Shown: in pieces, positions 1 to 10,115 of the stretch
How the letters are laid out: each line of letters opens with the position of its first letter
Numbering within the stretch: position 1 is the first letter of the stretch
Source: Prorocentrum cordatum
Lineage: Eukaryota > Sar > Dinophyceae > Prorocentrales > Prorocentraceae
Assembly (NCBI GenBank): GCA_963575745.1
Contig: CAUYUJ010004343.1
Span: forward strand, 1 to 64,000
Direction of reading: 5' to 3'
Length of the DNA: 64,000 nucleotides
Notes under the pieces: model-generated
Database searches by the model: none
What the model was told of the DNA's origin: nothing
Seen by the model: only the letters and a program-made list of their open reading frames with translations
Program-made: the position numbers and the translations under genes

Positions 1-224
1 GTTTTCGGGTCAGAGCTCGGTTCTCTGGCGGCCGTTCGGGACGACCTGGGCACCCGCGGCGAGGCGCGCAACTGCTGGAGCGCCCCCCGAGGCTGCACAA
101 AAAACCACGGAGCACCGACGAGAACGCCCGAAAACCGAGACGGAAACGACAGCCGGGCGCCAAGGGCAGCCTGGGCGAAGGACGACTCTACAACGCTTCA
201 ACAGGAGGACCCGGGCACCTCGGC

Positions 225-400
225 AAGCGAGCCGGCGACCCACGATCCTCGAACCTCAACCCTCGCACCCAGCTCCTCGAACCTCGAATCTGGAACCTCG
301 ATCCTCGAGCCTCGATCCGCGAACCGCGAACCTCGATCCTCGATCCTCGAACCTGGCTCCTCGAACCTGGCTCCTCGAACCTCGACCCTCGAACCTCAAA
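225..400. repeat. Tandem 14-bp CTCGAACCTCGATC array (copy 1)
   Basis: Imperfect head-to-tail copies of CTCGAACCTCGATC and close variants. The array is preceded by a ~40-bp leader (CCCGGGCACCTCGGC...) that recurs before the second array at 960. The short open frames through it on both strands are repeat-driven. Confidence 0.9.
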
Positions 401-940
401 AGATAACTACCATGGCGTAGAATTGTATCCGCCTGTTCTAAAATGATGGGCACATCTTCTTTCGGGGCGACGTCAGAAGTGGCTTACACGGACTCTTTTT
501 GAGGCGCATGATGGATAGGAACAGTTTTTGTCAAAATCGAGCTTCAGAGTAAATCGACCGAGGCAACCACGATGCTAGATGTAGAGCTGAGGAATGATGT
601 TGGATGGAGAAGGACTGGAAACCTCCCGTCGTTCTGCCACACGAAGCCTTCTTGCACCTTTACCCCTCCCTCCCTTTCTAAATCGTCTGCATATCTGAGT
701 TTTCTGAATCCTTTCGTGCGACAAGCGGTGCAGATGTTTGCCTAAATCCCTCTCCTTCCACCCAGTACATATCCCGTGTCAAGGACGGCTTCATCATTCC
801 CTACTATAGGAAATGGGAGACTGCGAACTACAGCCGCGTGTTCTGGGAGGCCGAGCGGTTGTTTGGCACGAGCGGGTTCAAGACCACTCGCGTGCCTTTC
901 AGACTGTCACAAGGCCAATTGCTGCACACACTAATGCGTT
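401..940. other. No recognisable gene
   Basis: Lower-GC, apparently non-repetitive sequence between the two CTCGAACC arrays. No coding or RNA signal was recognised. Confidence 0.5.
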
Positions 941-959
941 CCAATTCTTTTCCAGGCAG

Positions 960-1232
960 CCCGGGCACCTCGGCGAGCGAGTCGGCGAACCACGATCCTC
1001 GAACCTCGAGTCTCGATCCTCGCTCCTCGAACATCAATCCTCGAACCTCGATCCTCGAACCTCGATCCTCGAACCTGCCTCCTCGAACCTCGAGCCTCGA
1101 ACCTCGACCCTCGAACCTGGCCTCGCGAAACTCGAACCTCGAACCTCGATGCTAGACCCTCGACCCTTGAACATCGAAGCTCGATCCTCCAACCTCGATC
1201 CTCCAACCTCGAACCTCGATCCTCTTGACGTG
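960..1232. repeat. Tandem 14-bp CTCGAACCTCGATC array (copy 2)
   Basis: Second array of the same word, with the same leader. It drives several overlapping open frames rich in EPRTS/RGSRFE peptides, which are not genes. Confidence 0.9.
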
Positions 1233-1460
1233 AGGGCCGGAACACCGCGGCGAGCAGGTCCGCGAACGTCGCCCCCGCGGCCAGCGTCTGCTCCTGCGCG
1301 GCGTTCTCTGCCTGGCACAGCGCGAGCCCGAACACGCGTCCGCAACCTCGGGGTGGCGAACCGCAGGGGGAGGCGACTCCATGGCACCAGGGATCCCGAC
1401 TCCAAAAGATCTGTGATCTGGACGGTTTCCCCCGGGGCCGCAGGCGACCCGGGGAAAGGG

Positions 1461-1516
1461 AGGCGGAGGAGGAGGAGGAGGAGGAGGAGGAGGAGGAAAT
1501 GGAGGAGGAGGAGAAG
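1461..1516. repeat. (GGA)n microsatellite
   Basis: Run of GGA/GAG trinucleotides, purine-rich on the plus strand. Confidence 0.9.
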
Positions 1517-1529
1517 AAGGAGGGCTGGC

Positions 1530-1688
1530 CTCATTTCTGCGCTTCCGCTCGTTCCGAATCGTGCTCCCGCTGCAGCGATGGACTCATGTCTTTACTTCCG
1601 CTCGTTCCGAATCGTGCTCCCGCAGCAGCGCTGGCCTCATGTCTGCGCTTCCGCTCGTTCCGAATCGTGCTCCCGCTGCAGCGATGGC
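1530..1688. repeat. 53-bp tandem repeat, three copies
   Basis: Three adjacent copies (starting near 1530, 1583 and 1636) of a unit containing CTTCCGCTCGTTCCGAATCG and CTCCCGC(T/A)GCAGCG. The 53-bp period is not a multiple of three, so it is unlikely to be coding. Confidence 0.9.
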
Positions 1689-1854
1689 GTCATTATTTCC
1701 AGTGCCATGCCACGGCATGGTTTTTGGTCCTTCCAAATAGGCCCCAAATCTAAGAAATCGCCTCCCGAAGAAACGATCGGAAGTGATTACACACTCGGTG
1801 CCGATGCTTTGACTCAGAGGACCGCAGAAGCCCCCCCCCCCTCATCGGGGGGCG

Positions 1855-1932
1855 TCGCCTTGTCATGCTATGTCATGCTATGCGTTGATCTTCGACATCA
1901 TGCTATGCAATGTAATGCTATGCCATGCTACG
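1855..1932. repeat. Short ATGCTATGT-type repeat
   Basis: Several near-tandem copies of ATGCTATG(T/C) and CATGCTATG. Low complexity, no gene. Confidence 0.75.
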
Positions 1933-2027
1933 ACATCCGATTGTGCGAATAGGGAGGAGATCTGCGCCATGGTAAGCGGTGGCAGGGAGGGGTAGGACGT
2001 CAGATATGCCGCGAGCGCACCTAGCTT

Positions 2028-2485
2028 GTCCCTCCTGCCTCCTTCCTCCTCCCATCTTCCCTCCTCCCTCCTCCCTCCTCCCTCCTCCCTCCTCCCTCCT
2101 CCCTCCTCTTCCTCCCCCTCCCCCTCCCGCTCCTTCCTCCTCCTGTTCCTCCCTCCTCCTCCTCCTCCTCCTCCTCCTCCTCATTATCCTCCTAACTCCT
2201 TCCTCCTCCTCCTCCCCTCCTCAGTTTCCTCCTCCTCTCTCCTCCTCCTCCTCCTCCTCCTCTCCTCCTCCTCCTCCTCCTCCTCCTCCTCCTCCTCCTC
2301 CTCCTCCTCCTCCTCCCCCTCCTCTTTCCCCCTAAAACTCTTCCTCCTCCTCCTCCTCCTGCTCCTGCGCCTGCTCCTGCTCCTCGCCCTCCTCTCCTCC
2401 CCTCCACCTCCTCCTCCTCCTCCTCCTCCTCTCCTCCTCCCCCTCCTCCTCCTCCTCCTCTCCTCCTCCTCCTCCGCCTCTTCTC

Positions 2486-2520
<35 letters not shown>

Positions 2521-2640
2521 CATTCTCCTCCTCCTCCTCCTCCTCCTCCTCCTCCTCCCCTCCTCCTCCTCCTCCTCCTCCTCCTCCTCATTCTCCTCCT
2601 CCTTTCCTTCTCCTCCTCTCCTCCTGCTCCTGCTCGGCTG
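2028..2640. repeat. Long (TCC)n polypyrimidine tract
   Basis: About 600 bp of TCC/CTC trinucleotides with interruptions, pyrimidine on the plus strand. All three plus frames stay open as Pro, Ser or Leu runs and the minus frames as Glu, Arg or Gly runs. This explains the long spurious ORFs. Confidence 0.95.
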
Positions 2641-2794
2641 TCCTGCCCTCCTCCTCCTCGCCCTCGTCCGCCCTCCTCCGGTCGGGTGTTGCTAAAGTGC
2701 CCCAAGTGCCCCCCTGCCCAAGGTGCCCCAGGATTCCAAGGAGGCACCTAAAGGTGGAGTGTCTTTCCGAAAGGCTTAGGGCGGCCCGTCCTCC

Positions 2795-2965
2795 TCCCTC
2801 CTCCGCCTCCATCCTCCTCCTCTCATCTCCTCCTCCTCCTCCTCCTCCTCCTACTCCTCCTCCTCCTCCTCCTCCTCGTCCCTCTCCTCTCCTCCTCCTC
2901 CTCCCTCCCTCCCTCCCTCCCTCCCTCCCTCCCTCCCTCCCTCCCTCCCCCCTCCCTCCCCCCCT
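2795..2965. repeat. (TCC)n and (CTCC)n tract
   Basis: TCC trinucleotides changing to CTCC tetranucleotides at about 2900, pyrimidine on plus. Confidence 0.95.
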
Positions 2966-3179
2966 CCCTCCCTCCATCCACCCGCGGGGCGGATCGCACG
3001 CGCGTCGCCCTCTCCAAGGCCGCTGAAGAGGCTGGTCGCCCTCGGGAAAAAGAAAATCGCCCACGCGGCGGCCCTCTTGGCGAGAAGAAGGCGGCCGCTG
3101 GGCTACCTCGGCAGTTCAGCAAATCCCCCGAACATTACAAATGCAGCGATGCTGCTGAACGCAGCCCGGCGATAGGCCA

Positions 3180-3480
3180 GCAGGTCTCCGCAGCCGCCGC
3201 CACAGCCGCCGCAACCGCCGCCAGCGCCAAAACTACCGCCGCCACGGTCACCACAAACGGATGCGACCGCAACCATATCCACCGCGACGATTACGACCAA
3301 CACCATTTACCGCCATCACCACCACCACGACCACCACGCTTCTCGCGATCACCACAACGACCGACACCAGCACGATCACCGACGTGACCACCACCAGCCC
3401 GCCCACCACCAGCGGCACGACCGCCGCCAACGCGACCAAGGCGACGAACGCGACCACGACCATGATCACCAACATGACCA
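3180..3480. repeat. ACC/CGACCAC-rich degenerate repeat
   Basis: Degenerate CCGCC, ACCACCACGACC and similar words, with period-three structure and no fixed unit. Thr-rich ORFs through it are low-complexity artefacts. Confidence 0.6.
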
Positions 3481-4011
3481 TTCCAGAAACACCCGCCCAC
3501 TCCGCCCCCCCCCCCCCATTCCCCTGCCGGGCCGCCCTTGCCGCCGCGCCCGCATCGCGCCCCTGCCCCCCCCTCCTTCTCTCCTCGAAATCTTCTTCTT
3601 CCACCGCCAGCGGCGGGGCCGTTCGCGGAAGGCGGCGGCGCCGCTCGCGGCGACGCGCCGCGGCCGCGGAAGGGGGGCCGAAGGAGAAAGGAAAATGAAG
3701 AGGGACACGGGGTGGCAAGCGAAACAAAAACAAACACGAGAGAGGAGGGGGAGGGACAGACAGAGGGAGGCCGGTAGAAAGGGGAGGAGAAGGGGAGGAG
3801 AGAGGGAGACGAGGCAGGAGAGAGGACGAAGGAGGAGGAACGACAAAAGCGGAGGGACGACGAGGAAGGAAAAAGGAAATAACAGGGGCAAGCACCGCCC
3901 TTCCTGGCGCAATGGAGGACGCAGCCGCCGCCACTTGTGAACAGCGCAAGCACGGCGGGCCGACGGCCTTTGCGCATTGCTGCTCGGAGAAAAGCTACGG
4001 GCGGGCAAAGT

Positions 4012-4256
4012 CGCGACTGCGTCGCGCATGCGTCGCGCGTGCGTCGCGCGTGCGTCGCGCGGGCGTCGCGCGTGCGTCGCGCGCGTGGCGCGTGCGTCGC
4101 GCGTGCGCCGCGCGGGTCGATCGCGCGTCGTGCGCTGGCAGGGGTGCGTCGCGCGCGCGGGTCGGGGTGCGTCGCGCGCGCGTCGCGCGCGCGTCGCGCG
4201 GGCGTCGCTCGGGTCGTTCGCGCGTCGCTCGGGTCGTTCGCGCGTCGCGCGCGCGC
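4012..4256. repeat. GCGTGCGTCGC array
   Basis: About 240 bp of alternating purine-pyrimidine GC-rich words (GTCGCGCGTGC, GTCGCTCGGGTCGTTCGC). Six-frame ORFs here consist only of Arg/Ala/Val repeats. Confidence 0.9.
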
Positions 4257-5590
4257 GAAGGGCGCCGTGGGCCCCTGACGGCACGTGAACTGCACGGCCC
4301 GCTGGCGAAACAATCAAGGGATGCGCGCAGCAATCGTAGAAATAGCGAGACACGCACGTGAGAACTACGAACGCGAGGAGACCAATAGACGACATGGAGA
4401 CGCAGCGCGCACGGGCTAATCCATTTCAAGCGCACGCCCCGTCAGATTTTGAACATCGGCCCGTCGCTGCAGCAATTTGGCGGCGTCTCGCCCGCCGACG
4501 CATTGGGCGGGAAAAAAAGGATGGAAGTGAGGCGAGGGAAGGGCGGGCGGAAATGGGAACGGACGGGCGAGGAGGGGGCGCGCGGGGGCGGCGCAGCGGC
4601 GGCGGGAGCGATGGAAGGCGATCGAAGGGGGGGCGGCGGGAGCGAGGAGGGCGAGAAGAATTTCCAGGAGGGTGGAAGGACAACGGGGGGCGAGTAGGGA
4701 GGCGGACAGGACGGCAGCCTGACACAAAATAACTGAATACAAATTTCGCAAACGGGACAAAATGCGCAGCGCGTTGGACGAGAAGAGGGGGGGGCAGGAG
4801 GATTGGCGCGAAACGACATGGGGGTGCGGAGCGCGATGCGACGGGGCGAAGTGGGGCCGCGTCGCGCGACGTGACGTCACCCCCACCGTGGCGCGACACG
4901 CGCAGCCCACAATCAACGCGAGGCGTCTTCGTCCTCAGGAACGGTTGGCGCCCCTGACAATGAGCACCAGCAAATCCTCTTGCGCCGAATTGGGAACAGA
5001 ACGCGTTGGTGGACCGTCGAACTAGGAGTGCGCCGCGATCGCCAAAATGGCTGCTGGTGCACCGGCGTCGGAAACCTATACATCGCCAGTAAATTCCGAG
5101 GTCGCGCCATACGTCGCCCACGCACTCTGGGGGGCCGGGATTCGGGACAGAGACGCAAACCAGGGCCGGCGCACGGGCGACGCTCGGGCGACGCACTGAA
5201 CGAAACTTAAGGGGGGGGGTCGCTTCACTGGGCCTTAACACTCCCGCCCCTCGTGCAGGCCCCCTCCCCCTCCTCCCGCGCGCGCCGCAGGCTCGCCCAC
5301 AAGGGTGATAGTATTCGAATAGCCTGTCCCGCTGTAGGCGGTCGGGCCTGGCCCCTCGGTGGCCCCGCCGCCGCAGCTGCCGCTGCGCGCCGCTGTCCCT
5401 CGTCGTTTTGCCCGGCTCGATTGTCAGGTTATGTATTTTCTGCCGCGGGCTGGCCCACGCGCCATCCTTCTCGGCTGTGCGAGCGGCGCCCGGTCTCCTC
5501 GTGCCTGCTCGCTCGTGCTGGCGTGGGGCACTCGTGCCCAATTCCGCGGTGGCTGGGCCCAGTCGACCCTTACCTCAGGTGCTAGCCCAT
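4257..5590. other. GC-rich gene-less stretch
   Basis: Overlapping minus-strand open frames (up to 371 codons at 4426-5541) exist, but their composition is Arg/Pro/Ala-rich without any motif. A simple effect of high GC is the likelier explanation. No feature recognised. Confidence 0.4.
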
Positions 5591-5599
5591 GCGGCTTCC

Positions 5600-6040
5600 T
5601 CTTTCACGGGCCCATGCTGTCCGTTGGCCCCTGGCGGCCAAGCGGGGCCAATACGGCTTTCGCTGCAGGCCAATACGGCTTGCTACCTTGCGGGCGCATA
5701 TTGTCCGATGGCCCCTGGTGGCAAAGCGGGGCCAATACGGCTTTCGCTGGAGCGCTGGCCCATTCGGCCGCTGCTCACGTCGGCTGTGGGGCTCAGCTGG
5801 CTCCCACCTCTGGTACAAGCCAATGCGGCTTGCGGCGCGCGGGCGCATTCTGTCCGTCGGCCCCTCGTGGCCTTACGGGGCCAATACGGCTCTTGCTGGG
5901 GCGCGGGCCCAATCGGCCCCTGTGCTCGTCGTTCTGGGGCTCTTCGGATCCCACCGCCAGTGCAAGCCAATACGGATTGCTGTCTTAACAAGCGCATGCT
6001 GCCCGTCGGCCCCAGGTGGCCACGCGGGCCCAATGGGGCT
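5600..6040 (+). repeat. Degenerate ~148-bp tandem repeat
   Basis: Four diverged units share TGTCCGT(C/T)GGCCCC, then GGGGCCAATACGGCT. They start near 5612, 5697, 5845 and 5994, so the spacing is about 148 bp except for a shortened first unit. It lies just upstream of retroelement 1 and might be its leader, but no link is proven. Confidence 0.7.
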
Positions 6041-6967
6041 GCGGCGCGGTCGTACACGCCGCGTTCTCTCGTCGTTGCGCTGCCAGCGTTCGACGCAGCA
6101 ACTGCGGAGAGGTTAGCTGCGCGCGCGTACGCAAACGGGCCTCTTCGCGATGGCTGAAGTTGCGACCGAGACCCTTCGCGCTTTTCTCGCACGCGCCAAC
6201 GGGGCGGACGCGCAGGACGGCCCCTGGTACGACTCTAGCGGCGCTGCGGGCCGGGAGCATCTCCTTGCCCTCAGAATTGGCCGGGGCCAAGTTCGAGGAT
6301 TTCCGCTTCTAGGATCACGCGCTGGGCGGAGGGAAGAAGCGATGCGTCCGCCAAGCCATCAAGCTGGCCAGGCGCGAGAAGGCTGGCGCGCCCGCGTAGC
6401 GCGAATCGCAAGCGCGCGCTCGCTCGCACGCAGGGCGATAACAAGGAGCCGGCCACTGGGTCGGCCAGCGCGCATGCCAGCGCCGCCCTCCTCGCGTTCC
6501 TCCAAAAGAAAGACGAGGCTTCGCAACGCGCCAAAGCGCGCCCGCCGTCGCCTGTCGTCGCGCGCTTCGCGTCGCAGGCGCCTGCGGCCGCCCGCGTGGA
6601 CATCCGCGCGGCGCTCGAAACGGCAAACCTAAAAGATTTGCCAGCGATCTCCTGCCCAGGCGCCGCCCGGCCTGTCGCGGCAGCACGCGCGCGCGCGCGC
6701 CACACCTTGCAGGCGTTGTCTCGCGGCGTAGCTCCGAGCTCGTCGACGAACTTGCCAGCTTTCTGGCAAAACTGAAGAAGCGCGGGATCGACAGAGCCTT
6801 CGTCTGCGCGAAGCTGTCCAAGTGGCTACCGCGCCGCCTCGCCGGGGCGCTTCGCGACGCCGACGAAGACGAGGCCAAACATTCGGAGGACTTGAAGAAC
6901 CTGGCACCGGCGCGGCTCTCCCGCGTCGCCCGCGCCCGCGCCGCGCCCAGTCTCGTCGCGCGAGGCC

Positions 6968-7532
6968 ATGGGAGCAAAGGCGACGCCCAAGCGCGTTATG
7001 CCTACGCTCAGCCAGCGGCACCTCGCGCAGAGTCGCCACGCGATCGGCGCCCACGCCACGGGCCAGCTCAGCCTCGCAGCCGCCGCCCACCGCGATGTCT
7101 GCATGGCGGCGGGCCTCGGGGCCGCCCGCCATAAGCGGCGGACGCGGCTCGCCGTCTATTACGACGAGCAGGCCCGGTTGGACTGGGCGGAGCGTTCGCG
7201 CTCTGGCGATTCCTGGTTCGAGGCCTGCGCGCGTTTTCACGTTCGCAAATCTTCGCGCCAGCCTTGTCGGTCGCGCGCAGGTGGAGCGCGCGGCGAAGCG
7301 CATGGGCCCCGCCATCTTGAGCCGCGCCGAGGAGGCCTACGATGCCGACGAGGCCGCGGCCAAGGCGGCGCCGTCCGAGTCGGGCCCCAAGGGCGCCTCC
7401 AAGAGCGCCCCCAAGGGCGGCATGGGCGCGGCCCAGCAGGGCTGGAGCGGCGCCTCCAAGGGCGGCAAGGGCGCCGCCCCGCAGAACTGGGGCGGGGGCG
7501 CGAGGCGCGCGCTCTGGGACGCGCAGAAATAG
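6968..7532 (+). pseudogene. gag-like region of retroelement 1 (frameshifted)
   Basis: The frame starting at 6968 has an alpha-helical segment (AIGAHATGQLSLAAAAHRDV, then RLAVYYDEQARLDWAERS) resembling the capsid-like ORF that precedes RT in dinoflagellate YR elements. Around 7230 the homologous reading moves to another frame (RMGPAILSRAEEAYDADEAA) and ends at 7532 in a Lys/Gly/Ala-rich tail (KGASKSAPKGG) that could bind nucleic acid. An upstream piece from 6150 (MAEVATETLRAFLARAN) may be its N-terminus in a third frame. Assignment rests on position and recalled similarity, not on a recognised domain. Confidence 0.5.
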
Positions 7533-7903
7533 TGGGTTGCATGGCCCAAGCGCAGGTGGGAGGAGCCGCGCAGGCCGGCGACGCCCCCGCGCCCCGTGAA
7601 GCAGCAGCGCTAGAATGGCGCGTCCCTTGAAGCGGCCGCGCCCCTATTCGCGCGTCTGTATCGAACGTTATCCCGCAGTCGCTGCGATGCAGCGCAAGCC
7701 TTAGCGCGGGTTAACGCGGGCATGAGGCGCAAGTTTGTGGGGCCGTCTGAAGGCGGCGCGCGCGGACTGACGGCCGACAGTTCGGCTCGCGCGCTAGTGC
7801 ACTCTCGTTCGGCTCGGCACAAGTGCTCCGCGGACTTTCTCGCGGCGCGCGCCGCCAGAGCCCCTTTTGACAGCCGACAGTTCGGCTCGCGCGCCATGGG
7901 ATC

Positions 7904-9580
7904 TTGCGCGCGACGGCCTTTTCCGCGCGCTCTCGCACAGGACCGCGGTCAGCGCTTTCGCGGCGCGCCCGCACCCTACAACGTTCGTCTATCGCGTCTG
8001 TTTTACCATGTATGGGCGGCCGCCGCCGCCCCCGCCAGCGCCGCCCTCGAGCCGTATACCTGCGCCGCAAAGTCCACCGCGGGCGGATAAGGAATCCTTG
8101 CCTCGCCCACCGACTCCACCAACGAGGCGGCGCTCGCGGTCTCGCGGCGCCGCCGCGCCGCAGGCCCCGCGCCCATCTTACGCCCCGCTATGTTGTATTA
8201 TCGCTATTGTTCTGCAGGCAGAAGTCGATTGGGCCGCTCGCGCGCCTCGTCAGAGCAGCCCAGACGACGCGGGGAAGCTACAGTTCGTCGTCGACGCGTG
8301 CCGCGAACAAACTGATTTCGAGCCAGCCGTCGACGTCAGCGCAGACGACTGGGCCGCAGTGGACTGAGCAAACGCGCGCAGCTCTGCCCAGATCAACGCA
8401 GAACGCGAGCGCCTCATTTGCGACATTGCAGCTGAGGCGCGGGCGCTGCACGAGCCAGGCGCGGTGGCCCAGTGGTTTGCAGGGGCCGACGCGGGAGCGC
8501 AAGGTCGCAACTGGCGTCGACGGCCCGTCGTTGGAGCCGCTCGCCGCCAGGGCCGATTTCCAAGGCGCCGCGCGCGTCGATTTCTTCCGCTGCGGCGCGC
8601 CAGCTGTAGGCCCGCTTCCGGTCTCGGGTAGCGGTGCCCCCGTGAAGCGTCCCGACGCGCAGCCGGTCTCTGCTGTGCTCGCGGGCGCCGCTCAAGCGAA
8701 CCGCGCTTTGCTGGCGCCCCTCAAAGAGGACGCTCATTCGGCGACATTGCTTCAGCAGACTTTCAAAGAAGCGCGCATGGGACGCGTGACCCAGCCTGTC
8801 ACGGCCAACCGAGCCGACCTCTGCACCAACAGTTTGTCGCCGCGTTTCGGGGTCGCGCAAGCGCCGCCCAATGGCGACATGCGCGTTCGGGCAGTAGACA
8901 ATCTACTTCGCACAAAGGTGAACGGAAGCGCCTCGGCAGGCGAAAAGTTTCGCCCCGAGTCCGTGGACGCGCTGCATCTCGCGGCCAGGGCCGCGGCGCT
9001 GGGCACGCGCGAACGCATTGCGTTCAAAGCCGACATCGACGCCGCCTTCCGCGGGCTGCCCGCCATGCCAGTGCATCGCCGTTTTCTATTCGTCGCTTTC
9101 CTCGCGCAGGGCGTGGCCCATGTGGCACAGGACCTGGCCATGCCCTTCGGCGCCGTGGCGTCCGTGCGCGCGCGGGAAAGGTTCGGCGCGCTCATCTCGC
9201 ACCTCGTGCGCCGCCTTCTGCACATTCCAAAGCTGCGCTTTGTCGATGACCTCTTCGGCGCCGAGCGCGCGGCCTGCGCCGAGCACGCGCCCGGGTGCAT
9301 CGCGCGGCTCGCGCGCTGCATCCTCGGCCCTTCCGCGATCGCGGCGGATAAGGTCGCCGTGGGCACGCCGCCGTTTATCCTGGGCCGTCAACAAGTCCGC
9401 GCAGACCAAGGCGGCTTCTCGTGCTTCCCCTCGCCCGACAAGGGTAAAAAGTGGCGCGGTCGCATTCGCGACGCGCTCTCCTCGGGCGTCCTGCGGCCGG
9501 GGGGCGCGGCAAAGCTGGCGGGCGCCCTGGCGTGGGCATGCTCGGGCATGTTCCATCGCATAGGACGCGCTCTCATCTGA
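7904..9580 (+). pseudogene. Reverse transcriptase region of retroelement 1
   Basis: Open frame of 558 codons; roughly its last 260 residues are RT. Visible motifs: RFGVAQ...VRAVDNLLRTKVN (nucleotide-binding fingers), IAFKADIDAAFRGLP (motif A with the catalytic Asp), AMPFGAVASV (motif B) and LRFVDDLFGAE (motif C, FVDD in place of YVDD). Codons before about residue 300 are low-complexity and may be a different, broken frame. The frame ends at TGA 9578-9580 after GRALI, but the same frame continues straight into RNase H sequence. The TGA therefore interrupts what was one polyprotein; CGA to TGA is the simplest change. Confidence 0.8.
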
Positions 9581-10115
9581 CCCTTGTTCGCTCACTCGAA
9601 GCAGTGCGGCGCGTTCGTACAGCAACAGCTGCGCTCCGCGCTCGAATGGTGGGCGGATGCCCTCGCGCCGGAGCTCTGCGAGACCCGCGCCTCGGCACCA
9701 GGCCCGCGCGAGCCAGCGCAGCCCTTTGTCGACGCGCGCGGCACGCCGCCGCGCGCAGCGGCAGTGCTCTTCCTTGACGGGCAAGTTTCCTATTCTGACT
9801 GGGCCCCCACGAGAGCGCCCTGCGCCATTTCAAGAGGAGCGGCGACGCACAAATCATGTCCCTCGAGCCCTTAGCGATTGCGTTTGGCATTCCCACGTCC
9901 AGCAGCGCGCTCGCGGGCAGGCGCGCGCGCCTCCGGTCTGACAACGCCGGCGCCGAGGCTGCCGCGCGGAAAGGCGCCTCCAAGGAGTGGGACTATACGT
10001 GTCTCATAAATTCGCCGCGGCTGCAGGCTGCGCAATTGCGCGTCGCGCTCCACGTCGACCGCGCCCCTTCTACTTTAAACATTTCCGATTTGCCGTCGCG
10101 GGAGCAGCTGGCTCC
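9581..10115 (+). pseudogene. RNase H region of retroelement 1 (frameshifted)
   Basis: In the RT frame after the TGA come ALEWWADAL, then PFVDARGTPPRAAAVLFLDG with the first catalytic-type acidic residues. Between about 9795 and 9860 the reading moves two frames on, to MSLEPLAIAFG, LRSDNAGAEAAARKG (the D-N-x-A motif of RNase H) and STLNISDLPSRE (the C-terminal N-x-x-D-x-P-S-R signature). These match RNase H of DIRS-class elements, which degrades the RNA template during DNA synthesis. An indel separates the halves. The second frame runs on into the recombinase. Confidence 0.75.

Noticed and set aside
3248-4435. Minus-strand ORFs of 233-340 codons
   Set aside because: Composition follows ACC-rich and GCGTGC-rich repeats (Arg/Ala/Thr runs); no motif.
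5044-5056. CCAAAATGGCT resembling the spliced leader complement
   Set aside because: Only about 12 bases match, both leader ends are wrong, and no gene follows.
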